The position numbers and the translations under genes are program-made. The notes below the pieces were generated by a model. That model had not been told where the DNA came from. It did not search any database and saw only the letters and a list, made by a program, of their open reading frames with translations. Positions 1 to 8,031 of a DNA stretch of 64,000 nucleotides are shown in pieces; within the stretch, counting starts at the first letter, position 1, and every line of letters begins with the position of its first letter. Origin of the DNA: Pseudomonas furukawaii (lineage in GTDB: Bacteria; Pseudomonadota; Gammaproteobacteria; Pseudomonadales; Pseudomonadaceae). The stretch is taken from the NCBI RefSeq assembly GCF_002355475.1, contig NZ_AP014862.1:1612001-1676000 (forward strand), in the 5' to 3' direction.

Positions 1-111
1 ATCCGCGACCACGGTGGCAGCATCCGCGTGGCCTCGGAGCCGGGGCGTGGCACACGCTTCCTGGTCAGCCTGCCGCGCCACCAGGCGGCGACATTGAAAC
101 GGAGCGCCTGA
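1..111 (+). CDS. C-terminal end of a sensor histidine kinase (partial)
   Basis: The frame is open at base 1 and stops at 111, so only the last 36 residues are seen. They include GGSIRVASEPGRGTRFLVS, the G2-box end of a histidine kinase ATPase domain (HATPase_c), which binds ATP and phosphorylates the conserved His of the kinase. The gene ends 4 bases before the start of a double-receiver response regulator on the same strand, so the two probably form one two-component operon. Sensor and upstream domains lie outside the window and the signal cannot be guessed. Confidence 0.8.
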   Translation: MRDHGGSIRVASEPGRGTRFLVSLPRHQAATLKRSA

Positions 112-115
112 GCCC

Positions 116-1030
116 ATGAACACCCCCGTCCGCATCCTCTTCGTCGACGATGAGGAGCGCATCCTGCGCAGCCTTGCCCTGCAGTTCCGCCGTCAGTACG
201 AGGTGATCACCGAGAGCGACCCGCTGCGGGCCCTGCAACGGCTGCGCGAGGACGCGGTGCAGATCATCGTCAGCGACCAGCGCATGCCAGGGATGAGTGG
301 CGCCGAGCTGCTGGCCCGCTCCCGGGACATCGCGCCGGAATGCCTGCGCATCCTGCTCACCGGGTACTCCGACCTGGATGCGGCGGTGGACGCCCTGAAC
401 GATGGCGGCATCTTCCGTTACCTGACCAAACCCTGGGACCCGCAGGAGATGGCCTTCACCCTGCGCCAGGCGGCGGAGATCGCCGTGCGCCAGGCCGCGA
501 CGCCCGTCACCGCAGCCACCAGCGCACTCGCCGCGCCTCTGTCCCTGTTGCTGCTGGATGACGACCTGGAGACCCTGCACTGCGTCGACGCCTTCTGCCA
601 GGCCGGCGGGCATCGCCTGCTGCGGGCCCACAGCCTGGCCGAGGCCCTGGTGACCCTGAACCTGGAGCCGGTGGATATCCTGGTCAGCGACCTGCGCCTG
701 GGAGGCGAGGACCTGGCGCCCCTGCTCAAGTCACTGGCCCAGGCCCATCCGCGCCTGCTGAGCCTGGTGGTGACGCCCTTCCGCGACACCCAGGCCCTGC
801 TCAAGCTGATCAACGAGGCGCAGATCTTCCGCTACCTGCCCAAGCCGATCCGTCGGGGCTTGTTCGAGAAGGGCCTGAAGGCCGCCGCCGAGCAGGCGTT
901 CCTCTGGCGCAGCCAGCCCCTGGGCCTCGTACCCCGCGTGGCGGAGACGCCCAGGGAGGCTGGCGAGAACCAGCGGGTGGGCAGCCTGCTGGGGATGCTG
1001 GCGCGCCTGCGGGAGCGGGTGATCGCCTGA
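116..1030 (+). CDS. Response regulator with two receiver domains
   Basis: 304 residues. An N-terminal CheY-like receiver (about 5-125) has the acidic pair VDDEE and phospho-acceptor Asp54 in VSDQRMPG, with KPWD carrying the conserved Lys. A second receiver (about 142-262) has LLDDD, Asp192 in VSDLRLGG and a PKP Lys motif. No DNA-binding, HD-GYP or GGDEF output domain follows; the last 40 residues are unstructured-looking. It resembles the N-terminal halves of RpfG/HD-GYP-type regulators that have lost the output, and may work by protein contact with the kinase encoded just upstream. The start at 116 lies 4 bp after the kinase stop. Confidence 0.8.
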   Translation: MNTPVRILFVDDEERILRSLALQFRRQYEVITESDPLRALQRLREDAVQIIVSDQRMPGMSGAELLARSRDIAPECLRILLTGYSDLDAAVDALNDGGIFRYLTKPWDPQEMAFTLRQAAEIAVRQAATPVTAATSALAAPLSLLLLDDDLETLHCVDAFCQAGGHRLLRAHSLAEALVTLNLEPVDILVSDLRLGGEDLAPLLKSLAQAHPRLLSLVVTPFRDTQALLKLINEAQIFRYLPKPIRRGLFEKGLKAAAEQAFLWRSQPLGLVPRVAETPREAGENQRVGSLLGMLARLRERVIA

Positions 1031-1055
1031 GCGGGGCCTGGTGCCTCACTTTCGC

Positions 1056-1187
1056 TGTAGGAGCCGGCTTGCCGGCGAATCGCACGGGCCCTTTCGCGAG
1101 CAAGCTCGCTCCTGCAACGGGGTCCGGAATCCTGTAGGAGCCGGCTTGCCGGCGAATCGCACGGGCCCTTTCGCGAGCAAGCTCGCT
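1056..1187. repeat. Extragenic REP/BIME repeats, left of IS110 insertion
   Basis: Two copies of a Pseudomonas REP unit, each with TGTAGGAGCCGGCTTGCC (starting 1056 and 1133) followed by CGCGAGCAAGCTCGCT. The first unit continues uninterrupted into CCTGCAACGGGGTCCGG; the second is cut after GCTCGCT at 1187 by the insertion sequence, and its continuation reappears at 2356. The uninterrupted copy therefore serves as an internal empty-site reference. Confidence 0.85.
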
Positions 1188-1199
1188 TGTATGTCGTAA

Positions 1200-1350
1200 G
1201 GTGGGTCTGTCGGGGGTGGAGGGACTGAGCTCGCTTCTGCAAGACAGACGGTAGGAGAACTCCCCCACTCCTGGCTCACGACAAGCGCCGATAAGGAATC
1301 CATCGACTCGAGTAGCCGCTCGAGATCGACCATATCTGCAAGCCTGCGCA
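1200..1350 (+). ncRNA. Candidate bridge RNA of the IS110 element
   Basis: IS110-group elements encode a bridge RNA in the left noncoding end; here only this stretch is available. A first internal loop carries AGCTCGCT at 1228-1235, identical to the left half of the target (AGCTCGCT ending at 1187), and CGGTAGGAG at 1249-1257, complementary to CTCCTAC of the right half. Between them TCTG/CAGA (1236-1248) can form the apical stem, and GGAG(1218-1221)/CTCC(1268-1271) an outer stem. A second hairpin CTCGAG-N-CTCGAG (1307-1323) is flanked by GAATC at 1296-1300, matching the element's right end GAATCT, and CATA at 1331-1334, complementary to TATG at 1190-1193. Exact ends are not known. Confidence 0.6.
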
Positions 1351-1399
1351 CAGGTGAGCCCCCCGACAGACTCATTCATCTTGTCGGCCGGAATCGCAC

Positions 1400-2344
1400 A
1401 TGACAACCCAATCCCCCATCATCGGCATCGACGTGGCCAAGGACAGCCTGAGCCTGTATCGCGCCGACCTGGACCAGTACTGCACCCTGGACAATGACGC
1501 CCGCAGCATCCGCGCCTGGCTGAAGACGCTCCCCGGCGACTGTGCCTTGGCAGTGGAAGCCACCAGCACCTATCACGTGCAGCTCGTCGACCTGGCCCAT
1601 GCGCGTGGTCATCGCCTCTATGTCATTGATGGCTATCGCCTGAGCAATTACCGCAAGGGCATCGGTGGCCGCATCAAGACCGACGCCAGCGATGCCCGTC
1701 TACTGGCCCGTTATCTGGCCCACGAACAGGCCCAACTGCGGGTCTGGCAACCCGCCGGCAAGGCTTACCGGCTGCTGCAAAGCCTGCTGCGACGCCGGGC
1801 GACGCTGATCCGCAGTGCCACGGCGCTGCGCCAGAGCTTTGGCCATGACACCCAGTTCAAGGTGTCGATGAAAGCGGCGCTCAGCTCCCTCAAGCGCCTG
1901 GAGCAGCGCCTCGATCAGGACATTGCCCAGGCCTTGAAGGACGCTGGCCTAGCCGAGCAGGCCAAGCGTTGCCGGGCCATTGAAGGCATCGGCCCGCTAA
2001 CCGCAGCAGCCCTGAACATGGCCTTTCAGCGTGGCCCCTTCCGCAACAGCGACGCCTTCATCGCCTTCCTGGGCCTGGATGTGCGCGCGAAGGAATCGGG
2101 GCGCTACAGCGGACGCCGCAAGTTGAGCAAACAGGGCGATCCGGAGGTCCGGCGGCTGCTACACAATGCCGCCATGGCCGCCAGTCGCACCAAAGCTTGG
2201 CAGAAGCTCTATCTGGGCTACCTGGAGCGTGGTCTGAAAAAGACCGAAGCCCTGACCATCCTGGCACGGAAACTGGCTCGAATTGCCTTCGCCCTCATGA
2301 AGACCCAGCAGCCGTATCGGTCACCAACCTGTACGGCGGGGTAG
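1400..2344 (+). CDS. IS110-family transposase (DEDD recombinase)
   Basis: 314 residues, close to the usual length for the family. The N-terminal RuvC-like DEDD domain shows IGIDVAKDSL (first Asp), AVEATSTY (Glu) and KTDASDARLLARYL (two Asp). The C-terminal Transposase_20 domain has AIEGIGPLTAAAL and SGRYSGRRKLSKQGDPEVRR, containing the region of the catalytic serine. The protein catalyses bridge-RNA-guided recombination between the circular element and its target. The frame is intact, so the element may be active. The ATG at 1400 follows the 212-nt noncoding left end. Confidence 0.93.
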   Translation: MTTQSPIIGIDVAKDSLSLYRADLDQYCTLDNDARSIRAWLKTLPGDCALAVEATSTYHVQLVDLAHARGHRLYVIDGYRLSNYRKGIGGRIKTDASDARLLARYLAHEQAQLRVWQPAGKAYRLLQSLLRRRATLIRSATALRQSFGHDTQFKVSMKAALSSLKRLEQRLDQDIAQALKDAGLAEQAKRCRAIEGIGPLTAAALNMAFQRGPFRNSDAFIAFLGLDVRAKESGRYSGRRKLSKQGDPEVRRLLHNAAMAASRTKAWQKLYLGYLERGLKKTEALTILARKLARIAFALMKTQQPYRSPTCTAG

Positions 2345-2355
2345 ACATAGAATCT

Positions 2356-2420
2356 CCTACAGCGGGGTCCGGAATCCTGTAGGAGCCGGCTTGCCGGCGA
2401 ATGGCGAGCGCGCTCCTACC
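2356..2420. repeat. REP remainder right of the IS110 insertion
   Basis: CCTACAGCGGGGTCCGG followed by TGTAGGAGCCGGCTTGCC continues the REP unit interrupted at 1187. A second arm GAGCGCGCTCCTAC reaches the stop codon of the convergent sensor kinase gene (2416), where the repeat may serve as a transcript end. Confidence 0.8.
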
Positions 2421-3792
2421 GGCGCGTGGCGCGGGGCAGGCGCAGGTCGGCACAGAGGCCGCCGCCCTCGCGGTTGTAGAGGTGGATGGCACCGCCCAGG
2501 CGGGTGGCGATCATCTGCACGATGGCCAGGCCGAGGCCCGCTCCCTGGGGATTGTCCTGGCTGTAGAAGCGTTCGAAGAGCCGTTCCAGCGCGCTTTCGT
2601 CCACCCCCGGTCCCTGGTCTTCCACCCGCAGCAGCAGGACGTCCGGCCCCTCGGTGAGCAGGCTCACCTTCACCTCGCCGCCGGCGGGGGTGAAGTTGCA
2701 GGCGTTGGTCACCAGGTTCTGCAGTGCGATGCCGATGGCCGCGGCGTCGCTGATGGTGCGGTAATCCCCCTTGGCGACTTCCAGGACCAGCTCCAGGCCC
2801 TTGTCCAGCAGCAGCGGGGTAAGTTCCGCCAGGTGCTCGCGCACCAGCGGCTCCAGGTCCAGGGGCTGCCAGTTCTGCCGGGCCAGCTCCGGCTCCATGC
2901 GGGCCATGGTCAGGAGTTGCTGGACCACCCGTGTCAGGCGGTCGACGCCCTGGCTGAGAAAGCGCAGGGCTTCCTCGCGCTGCTCCTCGCTGGTGGCTTC
3001 CAGGGCGTTCTGGGCATGCAGGCGCAGCACGGCCAGTGGCGTGCGCATCTCGTGGGCGGCGTCGCCGATGAAGCGGCGTTCGCGTTGCAGCATCTGTTCG
3101 ATCTGTCCCAGCAGGCGGTTCAGCGCGGCCTGCATGGGCTCCAGTTCCCTGGGCAGCGGCACGATCTGCAGGGGGGCCAGGGAATCGGCGTGGCGGCTGC
3201 GGATCACCTGGGCCATGTTCTGCAGCGGGCGCAGGCCCCAGCCGATGGCTACCCAGACCAGGCCGGCGAGGATGAGGATGCCCACCAGGTTGGGCCAGAG
3301 GGTGTGGCGGACGATGCGTTCCACCAGGTCCTGGCGCACGTCGTCGCGCTCGCCGACCCAGATCAGCAGGCCCTCCTGGGCGTCCGGCAGGACGAAGCCG
3401 CGCCAGCTGTTGCCGGCCAGCTGGATGTCGTGGAAGCCGATGCGCTCAGGTGCATGGTCGAAGGGCGGTGCGCTGGGCGACTGCACCAGGCTGCGGCCGT
3501 CCCTGCCCCAGACCTGGAAGGCCAGCTTGCTCTCGTAGGGATGACCGACCTTGCGTGGCTCGGCGCTGCCGAGGGCGGCGTTGAAGGCCTGGTAGAGACG
3601 GTCGCGCTCGGCGCTGGCCAGGGGCATGCGCATCACCCCCAGCAGCAGGCGGGCGTTCTGCGCCAGCTGGGCGTCGTAGATTTCCTCCACTTCGTGGCTG
3701 CTGTCGCGGTAGTTGAGGTAGGTGATGAGCAGGGTGCCCAGCAGCAGCAACCCCATCACCAGCCAGAGGGTGCGGTGGCGCAGTGAGGTCAT
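2416..3792 (-). CDS. Sensor histidine kinase, QseC/PmrB/TctE type
   Basis: 458 residues. TM1 is about 9-25 and TM2 about 165-185, enclosing a periplasmic sensor of roughly 140 residues; HAMP follows at 186-238. The HisKA H-box is AAHEMRTPL with His247, then the N-box NLVTNACNFTPAGG, G1 VEDQGPGVDESAL and G2 GAGLGLAIVQM. It is the last gene of the seven-gene minus-strand operon and overlaps the upstream response regulator by 4 bp (ATGA), so it phosphorylates that regulator. The signal is unknown; the operon context suggests something linked to membrane lipids or the operon product. The stop lies inside a REP element. Confidence 0.92.
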   Translation of the reverse strand: MTSLRHRTLWLVMGLLLLGTLLITYLNYRDSSHEVEEIYDAQLAQNARLLLGVMRMPLASAERDRLYQAFNAALGSAEPRKVGHPYESKLAFQVWGRDGRSLVQSPSAPPFDHAPERIGFHDIQLAGNSWRGFVLPDAQEGLLIWVGERDDVRQDLVERIVRHTLWPNLVGILILAGLVWVAIGWGLRPLQNMAQVIRSRHADSLAPLQIVPLPRELEPMQAALNRLLGQIEQMLQRERRFIGDAAHEMRTPLAVLRLHAQNALEATSEEQREEALRFLSQGVDRLTRVVQQLLTMARMEPELARQNWQPLDLEPLVREHLAELTPLLLDKGLELVLEVAKGDYRTISDAAAIGIALQNLVTNACNFTPAGGEVKVSLLTEGPDVLLLRVEDQGPGVDESALERLFERFYSQDNPQGAGLGLAIVQMIATRLGGAIHLYNREGGGLCADLRLPRATRR

Positions 3793-4451
3793 GGGCGAGC
3801 GTCCACCAGGTAGCCGATGCCCCGCACCGTGCGGATGAGGTCGCTGGAGAGCTTCTTGCGCAGGTGGTGGATATGCACCTCGAGTGTGTTGCTTTCCGCC
3901 TCCTCGTCCCAGCCGTAGAGGGTCTGCACCAGGCGCTCGCGGGTGAGCACCTTGCCCGGCTGGGACAGCAGTTCATGAAGCAACTGGTACTCCTTGGGGG
4001 TGAGGGGCACCGGGTTGCCCCGGTAGCTGACCTGCTGGCTGGCCGGATCGAGGACGACATCGCCGTGTTCGATCAGCACCTGCGGCCGGCCGGCGCTGCG
4101 GCGCAGCAGGGCCCGCAGCCGCGCCTTGAGCTCATTGAGGTCGAAGGGCTTGACCAGGTAGTCGTCGGCGCCGGCATCCAGGCCGATGACGCGATCCTCG
4201 AGGGCATCGCGGGCCGTGAGCACCAGCACCGGCAGTGTCGCGCCACCGGAGCGCAGTTGCTGCAGCACCTGGACCCCGTCGAGCCGAGGCAGCCCCAGGT
4301 CGAGGATGGCGAGGTCGAACTCCTCGCTTTGCAGGGCGTGCAGCGCGCTGGCGCCATCGGTCAGCCAGTCGATGGTGTAGCCCTCCTGGCGGAGGCCGGC
4401 GCGCACGCCGGCCCCGAGGGCATTGTCGTCTTCGACGAGGAGCAGTCGCAT
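3789..4451 (-). CDS. OmpR-family response regulator, QseB/PmrA type
   Basis: 220 residues. Receiver domain 1-115 with VEDD, phospho-acceptor Asp51 in LDLGLPRLDG, TAR and VKPF motifs. Winged-helix Trans_reg_C domain 125-218 with LTPKEYQLLHELL, recognition helix EVHIHHLRKKL and wing TVRGIGYLVD. It would bind direct repeats as a dimer. The gene starts 8 bp after the TPR gene and overlaps the kinase by 4 bp. Because it lies inside the operon of enzymes, autoregulation of the whole operon is likely, but no operator was identified. Confidence 0.93.
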   Translation of the reverse strand: MRLLLVEDDNALGAGVRAGLRQEGYTIDWLTDGASALHALQSEEFDLAILDLGLPRLDGVQVLQQLRSGGATLPVLVLTARDALEDRVIGLDAGADDYLVKPFDLNELKARLRALLRRSAGRPQVLIEHGDVVLDPASQQVSYRGNPVPLTPKEYQLLHELLSQPGKVLTRERLVQTLYGWDEEAESNTLEVHIHHLRKKLSSDLIRTVRGIGYLVDARP

Positions 4452-4459
4452 TGGAGTCC

Positions 4460-5104
4460 TCAGGGATTGCGGATTTCCTGGAGTAAAGCATCGATCTCCT
4501 GGCGACGTCCCTGGTCGGCCAGTTCACGGCCGGGTCGGGGTGGTGCCGCCTTGGCCTTCTCCAGGACCTCGCGGGCCTGCTCCGGCTTGCCCTGACGGTA
4601 GAGGTGGTCGCCCCAGAAGTACAGGCTGTCGATGCCGTTGGGGTTGATCTCCAGGGCCTTGCGCAGCAACTGCTCGGCCTTTTCGTCGTCGCCGAAGCTC
4701 ACCGGCCAGCCGGGAACGCGGTCGTACAGGGCGCCGAGACTGGTGTAGGCCGAGCCCTGCAGGGCGCTCGGGTCCAGCTTGAGGGCCTGTTCCAGGGAGG
4801 CGCGGGCGTCCTTCACCTTGCCCAGGGCGCCCAGGCCGCCATCGGCGCCGGCCCAGCTGCTGTTGACTATGCCGTTCCAGATCCAGGCTTCGGCGGCGTT
4901 CGGCGAGCTGCGGGTGAAGGCGGCGCTCTGGGCGGCGAGCTTCTCGAACTCGGTGGCGCGCTGCTTTTCCGGCACCTGGTACTGGATCTCCGCCCAGCGC
5001 TGCTGGATGGCCGACAGGCGCTGGCTTTCGGTGGCGTCCAGCGCCCAGGCGGGGTGACTGAGGGCCAGCAGCAGGCTGGCGGTGCCGAGGATTCGCTTGA
5101 TCAT
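4460..5104 (-). CDS. Exported tetratricopeptide-repeat protein
   Basis: 214 residues with a signal peptide (MIKRILGTASLLLALSHPAWA, cleavage after WA about residue 21). At least two TPR units are visible, around ARASLEQALKLDPSALQG and AEQLLRKALEINPNGIDS, then GKPEQAREVLEKAKAAPP. No catalytic motif. A periplasmic scaffold or assembly role is possible. It overlaps the SDR gene by 4 bp (ATGA) and belongs to the seven-gene operon. Function unknown beyond protein binding. Confidence 0.8.
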   Translation of the reverse strand: MIKRILGTASLLLALSHPAWALDATESQRLSAIQQRWAEIQYQVPEKQRATEFEKLAAQSAAFTRSSPNAAEAWIWNGIVNSSWAGADGGLGALGKVKDARASLEQALKLDPSALQGSAYTSLGALYDRVPGWPVSFGDDEKAEQLLRKALEINPNGIDSLYFWGDHLYRQGKPEQAREVLEKAKAAPPRPGRELADQGRRQEIDALLQEIRNP

Positions 5105-5907
5105 GGGTGCTCCTTGCCGTGATGGGCAGCGCTGAAACGACGGATGATGGGCAGCTGTTTCTGCAGGGCGCGGTCGACGATGCCCGGCAGCATGCCGTTG
5201 AGGCGGACGAAGAACTTCTCCGGCCAGCCGAGGTAGAGCTCGCTCAGGTCCTTCTCGATGGCGGTGATCACCGCGCGGGCCACGGCTTCGGGCTCGTCGA
5301 CGCCGACCTTGAGTTCGGCGTTGAGGGCCATCGCCGCCTGGCTGTTCATGGGGGTGCGGGTGGCCCGGGGCGCCACGTAGAGGACGTTCACCGAGGTATC
5401 CGCCAGCTCCCGGCGCAGGGCCTCGGAGAAGCCGCGCAGGGCGAACTTGCTGGCGCAGTAGACGGCGTAGCCGGGGTAGCCGATGGAGCCGTAGATGGAG
5501 CCGACGTTGACCACCAGGCCGTGGCTCTGCTGGCGCAGCAGCGGCAGCAGGGCGCGGGTGAGTTTCAGGGTGGCGTTGATGTTGAGGGCGAGCATGTCGT
5601 CGATCTGCTCGTCCTCGATCTGCTCCAGCATGGCGAAGCTGTTGACCCCGGCGGCATTGACCAGCACGTTGATGCCGCCGTGTTGCCGCGCGGCGTCCAG
5701 GACGCGCTGGCGGCCCTGGGGCTGGCGCAGGTCCGCGTCGAGCCGGGTCAACCGCTGTGGATAACGCCGGGAGAGCTCCGCCAGGGCGCCTTGCCGTCGG
5801 CTCACCGCCAGCACCTGGGCGCCCCGGGCGCAGAGTTCTTCCGCCAGCGCCTGGCCGATGCCGCCGCTGGCGCCGGTCAGCAGCACACGGCAGTCAGCGA
5901 GACGCAT
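5101..5907 (-). CDS. Short-chain dehydrogenase/reductase
   Basis: 268 residues, the normal length for a classical SDR. The Rossmann cofactor motif TGASGGIGQALAEEL is at about residues 11-25, then NAAGVNSFA, the Ser of NVGSIYGSIG and the catalytic pair in YAVYCASKFAL (YxxxK). The C-terminal PEKFFVRLNGMLPGIVDRAL resembles fatty-acyl/short-chain alcohol reductases of the DltE/YbbO type that act on lipid substrates. It would catalyse NAD(P)-dependent oxidoreduction of a hydroxyl or keto group. It overlaps the upstream diiron-protein gene by 14 bp and the downstream TPR gene by 4 bp. Confidence 0.88.
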   Translation of the reverse strand: MRLADCRVLLTGASGGIGQALAEELCARGAQVLAVSRRQGALAELSRRYPQRLTRLDADLRQPQGRQRVLDAARQHGGINVLVNAAGVNSFAMLEQIEDEQIDDMLALNINATLKLTRALLPLLRQQSHGLVVNVGSIYGSIGYPGYAVYCASKFALRGFSEALRRELADTSVNVLYVAPRATRTPMNSQAAMALNAELKVGVDEPEAVARAVITAIEKDLSELYLGWPEKFFVRLNGMLPGIVDRALQKQLPIIRRFSAAHHGKEHP

Positions 5908-6574
5908 GGCGCACCTCGCCGGCGCGGGGCAGGCCGCGGAACATGTCGGCGTAGAGGCGGTAGACCACCTTGGCGGCGTGGATCACCGCCTGCTGGTCGT
6001 CCTCGTCGTCCAGGCGATCCATCAGCCGGCGATAGGTGGCCATGTGGTCCACATCGAGGGCGCCGTGGGAGGACAGGTAGCTGAAGGCGTCCGCAGGCAG
6101 TCCCAGGCTTTCGCGGATGGTGCCGGCGGCCTGGGTCGCCAGCGCGATGCTGGTGCCCTCCAGGACGTTGACCATGCCGAACAGGCCCACCGGGTTGCCA
6201 CGGGCGATGAGGTCGTAGAGGTAGGCCACCATCAGCTCGATGGGCAGTGACGGGCGGCTGCGGCTGACCGCCTCGGCGTCCCCGCCGCAGGCGGCGATGT
6301 CGTCGAGGATCCAGCGCTCGTGGCCGTACTCCTCCTCGATGTATTCGCAGACCGCGCCCCTCAGCCATTCCAGGCGCGAGGGCAGGCGCGCGCCGCAGGC
6401 CATCATCAGCGGCACGGTGTGGCGGACATGGTGGTAGGCCTGGGCCAGGAAGGCGCGGTAACCCTCCAGGCTCACCTGGCCGGCCAGGGCCTCGCGGATC
6501 ACCGGGACGCAGAACAGGGCGTCACGTTCCTGGGCGGTGGCCGCTTGCAGTTGTTCGAAGAAACTCATGGTCAT
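5894..6574 (-). CDS. Haem-oxygenase-like diiron protein (TenA/UndA-like, iron-containing redox enzyme)
   Basis: 226 residues. The all-helical TenA/PqqC fold is suggested by length and by metal-ligand motifs: EEEYGHERW (ExxxHxxE type) near residue 80, LEGTS near 145 and HGALDVDHM near 175. These are the spaced Glu/His/Asp ligands seen in haem-oxygenase-like diiron oxidases (HDOs), a family that includes UndA, which turns fatty acids into terminal alkenes. It is not close enough to name as UndA. Context with an acyl-activating enzyme and an SDR suggests oxidation of an acyl or amino substrate. It overlaps both neighbours (4 and 14 bp). Confidence 0.75.
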   Translation of the reverse strand: MTMSFFEQLQAATAQERDALFCVPVIREALAGQVSLEGYRAFLAQAYHHVRHTVPLMMACGARLPSRLEWLRGAVCEYIEEEYGHERWILDDIAACGGDAEAVSRSRPSLPIELMVAYLYDLIARGNPVGLFGMVNVLEGTSIALATQAAGTIRESLGLPADAFSYLSSHGALDVDHMATYRRLMDRLDDEDDQQAVIHAAKVVYRLYADMFRGLPRAGEVRHASR

Positions 6575-8031
6575 GCCTCGTTCTGAAGATCAAGAAGTTC
6601 GCCGTGGTAGCGCGCGAGGATGGCCTCGCGGCGCAGCCGGCCGTTGCTGGTCAAAAGGCCGTCGGCGGCGGTGAAGGGAGTCGCCAGGCGGTGCCAGGCG
6701 CGGATGCGTGCATAGTCGGGCAACGCGGCGTTGGCGCTGGCCACGGCGTCGGCCAGGGCCCGGGCGTCGCACTGCGGATCCACCGGCCAGAGCAGGGCGA
6801 GGTTGCCCGGCAGGCCCTCGCCATGGACGAAGGCCTGGGCGATGACGCCGCGCTGGGTCAGCTCGGCCTCCACCCAGTCCGGATTTACGTTGCGGCCGAA
6901 GCTGGTGATGAACTGGTGCTTCTTGCGGCCCTTCAGGTGGAGGTAGCCATCGGCGTCGAACTCGCCGATGTCGCCGGTGGGCCACCACTGGCCGGTGAAG
7001 GGCGTGTCCCCCAGGTAGCCCAGCAGGGTGGAGCCGGCGACCTCCACTTCGCCATCCTCCGCCAGGCGGACCCGCACATGGGGAAGGGGCCGGCCGACGC
7101 TGCCCGGACGCTGGGCGCCGGGGCGGTTCAGGCAGACCACCGAGGCGCATTCGGAGAGACCGTAGCCTTCGAACACCGGGAGCCCGACCTTCGCCGCGCG
7201 GGCCAGCAGGTCGGGCGATACCCGGGCGCCACCCACGGCGACGAAACGAAAAGGCGTGGCGCGCAGGTGGCCGCGCTCGAGGGCGGTGACCAGGCCCAGC
7301 AGCAGCTGCGGTACCAGGATCAGGCTCTGGGCGCCGCTGAGGACCAGGGTGCCGAGGAACTTCGGCCAGTCCACGCCGCTGGCACCCTGGATGCCGAGCT
7401 GGCGCTGGGGCAGCAGGGTGGCGCAGGCGCCGGCCAGCAGGGCGGCGTAGAGCCCGAGGTTCTCCAGCAGCACGGCCATGGGCAGCACCGCCAGGTAATG
7501 CTCGGGGGCGGTGTCGCGGCTGGCCTGTTGCAGCTCATGGGCCACCTGCAGCAGGGCGCTGGCGCTGAGGCAGACGCCCTTGGGCTGGCCGGTGGTGCCG
7601 GAGGTGTAGGTGACCTTGGCGGTGCCGGCGGGCAGGTTGGCGGTGCCCGCCGTCCGGCGCCAGAAGCCGCGTTCGACCTGGAAGCCGGCGGCGTCCAGCT
7701 CCTCGGCGAAGGGCCCTTCGCCCACCGCCAGGCCGACTTCGCACTGCGCCAGGCAGTGGGCGCGCTGCTGCGGACTGAAGAAGGGCGGCAGGATCAGGCT
7801 GGGGCGTTCGGCCAGCAGCGCCGCCAGGTCCCAGAGCAGCAACTCCGGACCATTGTCCAGGCCGAGGGCCAGCACACCCTCGGGCTCGGCGCGCAGCAGG
7901 GCTTCGCGACGCTCGACTTCCTCGAGCAACTGGGCGTAGGTGAAGCGCCGGGTGTCGCCGCGCAGGGCGAGGCGCTGGGGCTGGTGCCCGGCGTGGTCAC
8001 GCAGGATGGCGCGGAAGGTTTCAGGCTGCAT
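6571..8031 (-). CDS. AMP-binding acyl-CoA synthetase / long-chain fatty acid ligase-like enzyme
   Basis: 486 residues from the ATG at 8031 (MQPETFRAIL); an in-frame upstream start would overlap the previous gene deeply. The adenylation domain has the P-loop-like VTYTSGTTGQPKGVC, the YGLSECASV motif (A5), PTGDIGEFDADGYLHLKGR (A7/A8) and FGRNVNPDWVE. It is shorter than typical FadD (about 560). It would activate a carboxylic acid as acyl-AMP and pass it to CoA, a carrier protein or directly to an acyltransferase. It overlaps the upstream GNAT-like gene by 11 bp and the diiron gene by 4 bp, so translation is coupled. Confidence 0.85.
   Translation of the reverse strand: MQPETFRAILRDHAGHQPQRLALRGDTRRFTYAQLLEEVERREALLRAEPEGVLALGLDNGPELLLWDLAALLAERPSLILPPFFSPQQRAHCLAQCEVGLAVGEGPFAEELDAAGFQVERGFWRRTAGTANLPAGTAKVTYTSGTTGQPKGVCLSASALLQVAHELQQASRDTAPEHYLAVLPMAVLLENLGLYAALLAGACATLLPQRQLGIQGASGVDWPKFLGTLVLSGAQSLILVPQLLLGLVTALERGHLRATPFRFVAVGGARVSPDLLARAAKVGLPVFEGYGLSECASVVCLNRPGAQRPGSVGRPLPHVRVRLAEDGEVEVAGSTLLGYLGDTPFTGQWWPTGDIGEFDADGYLHLKGRKKHQFITSFGRNVNPDWVEAELTQRGVIAQAFVHGEGLPGNLALLWPVDPQCDARALADAVASANAALPDYARIRAWHRLATPFTAADGLLTSNGRLRREAILARYHGELLDLQNEA

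Larger units (their letters stand above)
1186..2355 (+). mobile_element. IS110-family insertion sequence inserted in a REP element
   Basis: About 1.17 kb with one transposase gene and a long left noncoding end (1188-1399). The left junction reads GCTCGCT|TGTATG (1181-1193) and the right junction GAATCT|CCTACAGC (2350-2363). Joining the flanks restores GCTCGCTCCTACAGCGGGG, which matches the neighbouring uninterrupted REP. A shared CT dinucleotide at both ends (1186-1187 and 2354-2355) is the core expected for IS110 elements, which make no longer target duplication and lack inverted ends. The long 5' noncoding end places it in the IS110 rather than the IS1111 group. Confidence 0.85.

Noticed and set aside
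2401-3786. 461-codon open frame on the plus strand
   Set aside because: It is antisense to the complete sensor kinase gene and shows only the codon-shadow composition of high-GC DNA (Gln/Val/Ala rich); no motif.
5894-6574. Naming the diiron protein as UndA or as thiaminase TenA
   Set aside because: The metal-ligand spacing fits the broad haem-oxygenase-like diiron superfamily, but no UndA- or TenA-specific residues could be confirmed and thiamine genes are absent.
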